Assembly (NCBI GenBank): GCA_003232445.1
Contig: QIJM01000018.1
Location: 1 to 9,785, forward strand
Direction of reading: 5' to 3'
Source of the DNA: Paraglaciecola arctica
Lineage (GTDB): Bacteria > Pseudomonadota > Gammaproteobacteria > Enterobacterales > Alteromonadaceae
DNA length: 9,785 nt
Part shown: piece by piece, positions 1 through 4,579 of the stretch
Position numbering within the stretch: position 1 is the stretch's first letter
Layout: the number at the start of each line of letters is the position of its first letter
Program-made: the position numbers and the translations under genes
Notes under the pieces: model-generated
What the model was told of the DNA's origin: nothing
The model's input: the letters and a program-made list of their open reading frames with translations, nothing else
Databases searched by the model: none

Positions 1-218
1 CGGCATTAGATTTGGCCTACGTTGCAGCAGGCCGTTACGACGGTTACTGGGAACGTGGGATCAAACCTTGGGATATCGCAGCGGGTGAATTAATGGTGCG
101 TGAATCTGGTGGACTGGTTACAGACTTTTCTGGTGGTAATGACCCCATGCACAAAGGTGAAATTGTTGCGGGTAGCCTTAAAGTGGTGCAAATTTTAGTT
201 AAGCATTTAAAGTATTAA
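1..218 (+). CDS. suhB: SuhB, inositol-1-monophosphatase family protein (C-terminal part)
   Basis: This is the 3' end of a gene that begins before the window; the frame is open from base 3 and 71 residues are visible before the TAA at 216-218. The family hydrolyses inositol-1-phosphate with Mg2+. In enterobacteria SuhB also joins the NusA/NusG rRNA antitermination complex. The visible part starts ALDLAYVAAGRYDGYWE and contains KPWDIAAGELMVRE, the C-terminal signature of the IMPase fold; its Asp (codon 72-74) is a metal ligand in the family. The closing segment (DFSGG, IVAG) also follows E. coli SuhB. The tail after IVAG is short and ends in KHLKY. The gene converges on rluB and the two stop regions overlap by four bases. 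Family assignment is firm; the choice of SuhB over a paralogue rests on the close match to SuhB. Confidence 0.9.
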   Translation, partial: ALDLAYVAAGRYDGYWERGIKPWDIAAGELMVRESGGLVTDFSGGNDPMHKGEIVAGSLKVVQILVKHLKY

Positions 219-1072
219 CTCCCTTTTTTATTCGCCTGTCTAAGCCGATGTTTTTTCACCGAACGGCGCATTCTACTGATTTTAACGTGGTCTAACTTAC
301 CGGGATCAATCTTGATCAGCGTTTCTGTTTCTGCTGGCAATTTCACACTTTGTCTTAGGGTATTTAAATCAGGTAAACCTAGTTCAATCCAACCACCTTG
401 AGGTAAACGCTTTTGTAATTCTAGTGTGCCATAGCGCACTCTCATCAAGCGGCTTACTTGTACGCCTTGAGATTCCCATAAACGCCTTACTTCACGATTT
501 CTGCCTTCAGACAAACACACGTTATACCAAGTGTTTTGACTTTCTTCGTCACTGGGCTTTTTAACAATATGGGTAAATTTGGCTTCACCGTCTTCTAGTT
601 TCACACCATCGGTTAAACGCTTAAGCATCATATCTTCAACTTCACCAAACACTCGCACCGCATACTCGCGCTCTACTTCGTGTTTAGGGTGCATTAAGCG
701 ATTTGCCAGCTCGCCATCATTAGTGAACAACAATAAACCACTGGTATTAATATCTAATCGGCCCACTGCAATCCAGCGGCCATTTTTGATATTTGGCAAA
801 CGATCAAACACGGTTGCCCGACCTTCAGGATCTTTACGGCTACAAAGCTCTCCTTCAGGTTTGTTGTACATCAACACTCGGCAAACGGGTGCTTCATTGG
901 ACGTGCTAAGCGGATTGCCATCCACGCGGATTTTGTCAGATGGCTCTACCCTGTCACCTAACGTTGCAAGTTTGCCATTGACTGAGATACGTGCGGCCTC
1001 TATCCATTTTTCCATTTCACGGCGCGAACCAATCCCAGCGTTAGCCAGTACTTTTTGTAATTTGTCACTCAT
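215..1072 (-). CDS. rluB: RluB, 23S rRNA pseudouridine synthase
   Basis: Predicted to convert a uridine in helix 93 of 23S rRNA (U2605 in E. coli numbering) to pseudouridine. The 285 residues begin with an S4 RNA-binding domain (about 3-52, with KLQKVLANAGIGSRRE and VNG) followed by the RsuA/RluB/E/F catalytic domain. The catalytic Asp is D107 in GRLDINTSG (104-112). Other family motifs are NRLMHP (124-129), EREYAVRV (134-141) and EGRNREVRRLW (189-199). The last 25 residues are rich in Lys and Arg, typical of RluB tails. The ATG overlaps the scpB stop (TAATG), so the two are probably translationally coupled; only a weak purine stretch (AGAG) lies upstream. The 3' end overlaps the convergent suhB end. 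RluE or RluF are less likely, given the length, the motif wording and the scpAB linkage. Confidence 0.93.
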   Translation of the reverse strand: MSDKLQKVLANAGIGSRREMEKWIEAARISVNGKLATLGDRVEPSDKIRVDGNPLSTSNEAPVCRVLMYNKPEGELCSRKDPEGRATVFDRLPNIKNGRWIAVGRLDINTSGLLLFTNDGELANRLMHPKHEVEREYAVRVFGEVEDMMLKRLTDGVKLEDGEAKFTHIVKKPSDEESQNTWYNVCLSEGRNREVRRLWESQGVQVSRLMRVRYGTLELQKRLPQGGWIELGLPDLNTLRQSVKLPAETETLIKIDPGKLDHVKISRMRRSVKKHRLRQANKKGS

Positions 1073-1755
1073 TAATGTAATTGCTCTGGTTCATCTGCGT
1101 TATTAGAATCAATACTAGGTTCAATATTAGACCTATCTGCAGATTGTTGTGGGGAGTTATCCTCGGTAAGCTTATTGCAGGCTTCACTCGATAGGATATT
1201 AAGTTGATTGTCTATTACTTCAGTTACCAAAAGATCATCACTGCTAGGTAAATCACTCAAACTTTTCAAAGAAAAATAATCAAGAAACGTTTTGGTGGTG
1301 GCATACAAAGAAGGTCTGCCGGGCACTTCTTTGTGCCCTATGACTTTGACCCAGCCCCTCTCTCTCAAGGTTTTCATAATTTGACTACTGACAGACACAC
1401 CACGTACATCTTCAATTTCACCACGTGTAATAGGTTGCCTGTAGGCAATCAAAGAAAGAGTTTCAAGCATGGCTCGTGAATAACGCGGTGCTTGTTCTTG
1501 CCAAAGTTTACTTAGCCAAGGGCTCAAACTATCCATAGATTGAAAGCGATAACCCGAGGCGACTTCAACCAGTTGAATACCCCTGGCTTGGTAATCCAGC
1601 TTTAGCTCCGCCAAGGTCTCTTTGAGCATAGTTTTACTGACGGCCAATCCGTCTAACACAGTTAATTGTATCTGTTCTTGGCTAAGGGGTTGGTCAGCTA
1701 CAAAAATAGCGGCTTCGACTAATTGTTTCAGTTGAGCGCGAGAAATTTTAACCAT
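1072..1755 (-). CDS. scpB: ScpB, condensin-like segregation and condensation subunit
   Basis: Predicted accessory subunit of the SMC-ScpA-ScpB complex, which compacts and helps separate chromosomes; in the family ScpB dimers bind the middle of ScpA. The 227-residue protein shows two winged-helix domains: about 6-75 (QLVEAAIFVADQPLS and GYRFQS) and about 92-165 (YSRAMLETLSLIAYRQPITR, then RGVSVS, then GRPSLYATTKTFLDYF). Both blocks are diagnostic of ScpB. Residues from about 170 to the end are acidic and polar and look disordered. The ATG shares its A with the TAA of scpA (TAATG), and a good AAGGAG ribosome site lies inside the end of scpA, so the start is well supported. The stop overlaps the rluB start in the same way. 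No smc gene is in view. Confidence 0.94.
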   Translation of the reverse strand: MVKISRAQLKQLVEAAIFVADQPLSQEQIQLTVLDGLAVSKTMLKETLAELKLDYQARGIQLVEVASGYRFQSMDSLSPWLSKLWQEQAPRYSRAMLETLSLIAYRQPITRGEIEDVRGVSVSSQIMKTLRERGWVKVIGHKEVPGRPSLYATTKTFLDYFSLKSLSDLPSSDDLLVTEVIDNQLNILSSEACNKLTEDNSPQQSADRSNIEPSIDSNNADEPEQLH

Positions 1756-2600
1756 TAAGACTGCACTCCTTGTGAAACTCGAATATGAATATTAGCGTAC
1801 GGCTGAGCTTGAACCAGTTCAATTAAACTTTCTTTGGCCAGCTCCAAAATCGCTAAAAAGGTCACCACCACACCAGCCTTGCCTTCACTAGCTTGAAATA
1901 ACTCGTCAAAACCGGTGAAGTGTTCAGAAGAAATTTGCTGCAAAATCAAACTCATGCGTTCACGTGTCGAGAGCGTTTCTTTTTCAATATGATGGTGTTC
2001 AAAGGCTTGAGCTCTTTGCATGGCTGCTTGAAACCCTAAGACCATTTCTTGCAAACTAACACTGGGCAGAACACGAATGGGTGCTACCGAGTCGCAGGTT
2101 TGTGCCTGTGCGGGGAATACATCTCGTTCTTGACGGGGAATATTGTCTAATTCCTGTGCCGCGTTTTTGATCAACTCATATTCTTTTAAGCGGCGGATCA
2201 ATTCGGCGCGAGGGTCGTCTTCATCTTCTTCGGCGTCAGGCCGTTTTGGCAGCAACATTCGAGATTTCACCTCGGCTAAAATAGCCGCCATCAATAAATA
2301 CTCAGCAGCTAATTCTAATTTGATATCTTTCATCAACTCTACATATTCCATGTATTGCTGAGTAACTTGATACACGGGTAAATTAACTATATCGAATTTT
2401 TGTTTGCGAATAAGGTACAACAGCAAGTCCAGAGGCCCTTCAAACGCTTCTAAAATCAACTCAAGTGCATCAGGCGGAATATACAAGTCTTCAGGTTTTT
2501 CGATTAACGCCTCGCCATTAATAAACGCTAGCGGCAACGGTTGTTGCACTGGCTCGTTGGCTCGTTTTGACGCTGAAAAAGAGGAGTTATCTGCTGACAT
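1755..2600 (-). CDS. scpA: ScpA, kleisin-family segregation and condensation protein
   Basis: Predicted kleisin subunit that bridges the heads of an SMC dimer and carries ScpB. The 281-residue protein has an unconserved, probably flexible N-terminus (1-45). The kleisin N-domain follows, with EGPLDLLLYLIRKQKFDI (54-71) and EYLLMAAILAEVKSRMLLP (100-118). Next come an acidic linker (EEDEDDPR, about 124-131), a middle region around 150-215 and a C-terminal winged helix (VVVTFLAILELAKESLIELV, 244-263) that would contact the SMC head. Length fits gammaproteobacterial ScpA. The ATG is the first in frame and no later one would keep the conserved N-domain, yet no clear ribosome site is visible: a small hairpin and six T residues precede it directly. 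It lies 18 bases downstream of yciO and overlaps scpB by one base. Confidence 0.93.
   Translation of the reverse strand: MSADNSSFSASKRANEPVQQPLPLAFINGEALIEKPEDLYIPPDALELILEAFEGPLDLLLYLIRKQKFDIVNLPVYQVTQQYMEYVELMKDIKLELAAEYLLMAAILAEVKSRMLLPKRPDAEEDEDDPRAELIRRLKEYELIKNAAQELDNIPRQERDVFPAQAQTCDSVAPIRVLPSVSLQEMVLGFQAAMQRAQAFEHHHIEKETLSTRERMSLILQQISSEHFTGFDELFQASEGKAGVVVTFLAILELAKESLIELVQAQPYANIHIRVSQGVQS
1767..1772 (-). promoter_or_regulatory. Ribosome binding site of scpB
   Basis: On the minus strand this reads AAGGAG, ten bases before the scpB ATG and inside the last codons of scpA. It fixes the scpB start and suggests that ribosomes finishing scpA re-initiate at the overlapping TAATG junction, keeping ScpA and ScpB output in proportion. 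Confidence 0.75.
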
Positions 2601-2621
2601 AAAAAATAGCTTGGTGAGCTA
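2601..2621 (-). terminator. Small terminator-like hairpin between yciO and scpA
   Basis: Reading the minus strand, TAGCT (2621-2617) and AGCTA (2611-2607) can form a 5-bp stem with a CACCA loop, followed at once by six T residues and then the scpA ATG. The yciO stop TAG is part of the stem. The form is that of an intrinsic terminator, but the stem is short with only two G-C pairs, so any termination would be weak and partial. Confidence 0.35.
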
Positions 2622-3239
2622 AACGAAAGGGTTAGTGTCGCCACTACCCTCTCGAAGAATAATATTCTCGCCTTCGGACATATCAATCACAGTGGTGGGT
2701 TGTTCACCTAAAAATCCACCGTGAATAATCAAGCCCACCTGTTTTTCTAATTCATCACGAATGTCATCAGGATTAGACTCAGCGACCAATGCATCTGGCA
2801 AAATAAGTGTAGTCGACATTAACGGCTCACCTAACTCTTCCAACAGCGCCAAGGCAATTTTGTTATCAGGCACTCTGATCCCAATCGTTCTGCGTTTGGG
2901 GTTTTGTAGACGTTTGGGCACTTCTTTAGTGGCTTTAAGAATAAACGTATAAGGCCCAGGGGTGTTGTTTTTTATCATTCTAAAGGCCGTATTGTCCACT
3001 CTGGCATATTCAGATAGTTCAGACATATCACGGCACATCAGAGTAAAATTATGATCTTTACCGATTTGGCGAATACGGCAAACTTGCTCAAGGGCAGCTT
3101 TGTCATTCATATGACAACCAATGGAATAGCCAGAATCGGTGGGATACACCACCACAGCACCTTGGTGAATTAACTCACAAGCCTGTTTGATCAAGCGAAC
3201 TTGAGGGTTGTCAGGGTGGATATAAAAAAACTGACTCAT
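2619..3239 (-). CDS. yciO: YciO, Sua5/YciO/YrdC family protein
   Basis: Member of the YrdC-like fold family. The relatives TsaC/Sua5 make threonylcarbamoyl-adenylate for tRNA modification; the exact substrate of the YciO branch is not something the sequence settles. The 206 residues equal the length of E. coli YciO and match it throughout: MSQFFYIHPDNPQ at the start, VYPTDSGYSIGC (31-42), HNFTLMCRDMSELS (63-76), NNTPGPYTFILK (91-102), RRTIGIRVP (116-124) and KQVGLIIHGGFLG (166-178). TsaC/TsaC2 have a different start and motif wording, so I favour YciO. An AGGA ribosome site lies eight bases before the ATG. Upstream is a 177-nt gap with a fold-back repeat; downstream is scpA, 18 bases away. 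The gene is probably transcribed with scpA-scpB-rluB. Confidence 0.92.
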   Translation of the reverse strand: MSQFFYIHPDNPQVRLIKQACELIHQGAVVVYPTDSGYSIGCHMNDKAALEQVCRIRQIGKDHNFTLMCRDMSELSEYARVDNTAFRMIKNNTPGPYTFILKATKEVPKRLQNPKRRTIGIRVPDNKIALALLEELGEPLMSTTLILPDALVAESNPDDIRDELEKQVGLIIHGGFLGEQPTTVIDMSEGENIILREGSGDTNPFV

Positions 3240-3303
3240 AACTTCATTCCTATTCTACTATCGCAGCAGTATTGCTTGTTACGTTTTGTAAAGGTTAACC
3301 ATC

Positions 3304-3416
3304 TATACCCGTCATCCTTGAAACTGCCTGTTTGTTGGCTGCACTCATTCGCCCCAATCACTTAGCGGACTAAGCTCATGGGGTCTCATTATGCAGTTCC
3401 AATGATTTTGGGTATA
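3304..3416. repeat. Intergenic fold-back repeat (REP/MITE-like)
   Basis: This 113-nt stretch fills most of the gap between rnm and yciO. Its ends are perfect inverted repeats, TATACCC (3304-3310) and GGGTATA (3410-3416). Further nested arms are AACTGC (3322-3327) with GCAGTT (3393-3398), CCCCA (3352-3356) with TGGGG (3379-3383), and a central hairpin CTTAG/CTAAG (3361-3365 with 3370-3374) around a CGGA loop. The whole can fold into a long imperfect hairpin in either strand. It has no open frame of note and no T-tract. I recall similar intergenic palindromes from Alteromonadales genomes, but one copy is all that can be seen here; repetition in the genome is inferred. It could stop or protect rnm mRNA, or simply be an inserted non-autonomous element. 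Confidence 0.7.
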
Positions 3417-4256
3417 TTAGCTAGCTAAATCCCAATCATGCCATATTGGCACAAGCTGTTCGGGAAGCGAAAGGTTTTTGCCTAATTCAGTCCAGCGGTT
3501 AGGGTAATGGAAGTCGGAACCACTAGATGCTTGTAAATTGTGTTCAGCCGCTATATCCGCCAACAGTTTTTTGCGCTCAGGAGTAAGATGAGAATGAATA
3601 ACCTCCATCCCATCTCCACCAGCAATGGCGAACTCGGCAACCAAACGTTTTAACCATTTGGTGGTCATATCATAATGCCCTGGATGGGCTAATACCGCCT
3701 TACCTCCTGCGTCTTGTATCCATGTGATTGATTCTGCCATATCAATCCACTGAGGCTTAACATGGGCTTTTTTGCCTTTGCCTAAATACTTTTTAAATAC
3801 TGCGTCAAAGTCTTTCACTACCCGGCGTTCTACCAACACTCTAGCGAAGTGAGCGCGAGTAATCTGCCCTTTTCCTGCCAAAGTTTTTGCATCTTCGAAT
3901 ACGTTATCGATACCCACTTTAGCTAACTTGTCAGACATCTGCTGAGCACGTCGGTCACGTTCTTTGCTTTGTTCGTCTAGGCGGGCTAAAAACTGAGCAT
4001 CAGTATGATCGACATTTAAACCCAAGATATGAATATCGAAGTTATGCCAAGAAGTAGAGATTTCCACACCCGGTAGTATTTGCATAGAGCGCTTTTGCGC
4101 AGACTGATAATCCATTGCCTCTTGAATACCGTCAACCGTATCATGGTCTGTAATCGCTAAAACATTGACTTGCATATTGTGTGCGCGATCAATCAACTCT
4201 TTAGGAGAGAGGTGCCCATCAGAATAATGTGTATGGCTGTGCAGGTCGATTTTCAT
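3417..4256 (-). CDS. rnm: Rnm (TrpH/YciV), PHP-domain 5'-3' exoribonuclease
   Basis: PHP-superfamily metal-dependent phosphoesterase of the TrpH/YciV group. In E. coli this protein (RNase AM) trims the 5' ends of rRNAs and also hydrolyses 3',5'-bisphosphonucleotides. The 279 residues carry the PHP metal-ligand motifs: DLHSHTHYSDG (4-14), AITDHDTVDG (34-43), GVEIS with E65, HILGLN (H76 on), LAHPGHY (H191, H194), EVIHSH (218-223) and SGSDFHYP (245-252). E. coli YciV is slightly longer, at about 290 residues. It is divergent from the trp operon, as in many gammaproteobacteria, which is the source of the name trpH; it is not a Trp biosynthetic enzyme. It contains seven Trp residues, unlike the trp genes beside it. 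The ATG matches the family start, but there is no good ribosome site upstream. Confidence 0.92.
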   Translation of the reverse strand: MKIDLHSHTHYSDGHLSPKELIDRAHNMQVNVLAITDHDTVDGIQEAMDYQSAQKRSMQILPGVEISTSWHNFDIHILGLNVDHTDAQFLARLDEQSKERDRRAQQMSDKLAKVGIDNVFEDAKTLAGKGQITRAHFARVLVERRVVKDFDAVFKKYLGKGKKAHVKPQWIDMAESITWIQDAGGKAVLAHPGHYDMTTKWLKRLVAEFAIAGGDGMEVIHSHLTPERKKLLADIAAEHNLQASSGSDFHYPNRWTELGKNLSLPEQLVPIWHDWDLAS

Positions 4257-4306
4257 TCGGTAGACACTTTTATTAATTGTTTTTATTTCTAGTTAAGATT
4301 AATTTG

Positions 4307-4320
4307 TGTATTGACATACA
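4307..4320. promoter_or_regulatory. Short inverted repeat overlapping a TTGACA box
   Basis: TGTAT-TGAC-ATACA forms a 5-bp inverted repeat in the divergent rnm/trp control region. A perfect TTGACA (4311-4316) lies inside it. The best -10-like match at a tolerable distance is TTCTAT (4336-4341), 19 bases on, which is poor. It may be a -35 element with an overlapping operator, for either direction, or chance. Confidence 0.25.
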
Positions 4321-4342
4321 AGCGTTTTTGTTTTCTTCTATG

Positions 4343-4358
4343 CACTCAAATTTAAGTG
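4343..4358. promoter_or_regulatory. Candidate operator palindrome before the trp leader
   Basis: CACTCAAATTTAAGTG is a 16-base palindrome with a single mismatched pair. It spans the place where the -35 region of the most plausible trp promoter would fall, which is where a repressor such as TrpR could act. It does not resemble the E. coli TrpR operator core (ACTAGTTAACTAGT) closely, so the binding protein is unknown. The only TrpR-like piece in this region is CTAGTTAA at 4289-4296, half a site and well upstream. Confidence 0.35.
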
Positions 4359-4376
4359 GCTTGGCGCTATTATACT
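4345..4376 (+). promoter_or_regulatory. Candidate trp operon promoter
   Basis: An AT-rich block reading TATTATACT at 4368-4376 offers -10 matches: TATTAT (4368-4373) or TATACT (4371-4376), each five of six to TATAAT. The -35 at 17-base spacing from TATTAT is CTCAAA (4345-4350), only three of six. Transcription would begin near 4380-4384, giving roughly 40 bases before the leader-peptide ATG, a reasonable length for an attenuator leader. The weak -35 and the overlapping palindrome fit a regulated promoter but do not prove one. Confidence 0.4.
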
Positions 4377-4424
4377 TATCCACAGCCGAATAACAGATAT
4401 AAAGCTATAACGAGTAAAAAAATA

Positions 4425-4475
4425 ATGAAAAACATTCAAACACATAACATTTGGTGGTGGCACAACCTGAACTAA
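4425..4475 (+). CDS. trpL: TrpL, trp operon leader peptide
   Basis: A 16-codon frame reading MKNIQTHNIWWWHNLN, then TAA. Three consecutive TGG codons (4452-4460) form the sensing element: when charged tRNA-Trp is scarce the ribosome stalls there, and when it is plentiful the ribosome runs on to the stop. The frame sits between the candidate trp promoter and an intrinsic terminator 39 bases after its stop, ahead of trpE, exactly as expected for a classic attenuator. The ribosome site is modest (CGAG about ten bases before the ATG). E. coli TrpL has two Trp codons; three in a row fits what I recall of other marine gammaproteobacteria. The peptide itself is not expected to have a separate function. 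Confidence 0.93.
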   Translation: MKNIQTHNIWWWHNLN

Positions 4476-4524
4476 CGGGCTGTGAGTGTTTGTATTTTTG
4501 CAAATAAATTTCAAAAAAAGCCCG
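4437..4524 (+). promoter_or_regulatory. trp attenuator: alternative 1:2 and 2:3 RNA stems
   Basis: Segment 1, CAAACAC (4437-4443, inside trpL before the Trp codons), is perfectly complementary to GTGTTTG (4486-4492). CGGGCT (4476-4481), just after the trpL stop, is complementary to AGCCCG (4519-4524), the upstream arm of the terminator; TTTTTG (4495-4500) can extend this by pairing with CAAAAA (4512-4517). A ribosome stalled at the TGG codons would cover segment 1 and leave segment 2 free to capture segment 3, which prevents the terminator. A ribosome at the stop codon would cover part of segment 2 and let the terminator form. Pairings were found by eye; energies were not calculated. Confidence 0.8.
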
Positions 4525-4542
4525 TATAATGCGGGCTTTTTT
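4514..4542 (+). terminator. trp attenuator terminator (3:4 hairpin)
   Basis: AAAAAAGCCCG (4514-4524) and CGGGCTTTTTT (4532-4542) form a perfect 11-bp stem with a 7-base loop, and the T-run is its 3' arm: a textbook intrinsic terminator. It lies after trpL and 37 bases before the trpE ATG, so it controls read-through into trpEGDCB. Confidence 0.93.
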
Positions 4543-4579
4543 ACGCCTGCTCTTCAAGATACATTAGAGAATCAAAGAA

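Noticed and set aside
579..1106. 175-codon + strand open frame
   Set aside because: It lies antisense to rluB in a region of strong coding signal on the other strand, is rich in Ser/Arg/Pro as expected for a reverse reading and has no recognisable domain.
4289..4297. CTAGTTAAG as a TrpR operator
   Set aside because: Only one half resembles the TrpR site; the other half (ATTAAT) does not, and it lies about 80 bases before the likely -10. Kept only as a remark.
4525..4530. Perfect TATAAT hexamer
   Set aside because: It is the loop of the attenuator terminator. The nearest -35-like TTGCAA (4498-4503) is 21 bases away, too far, and the whole context is explained by the attenuator.
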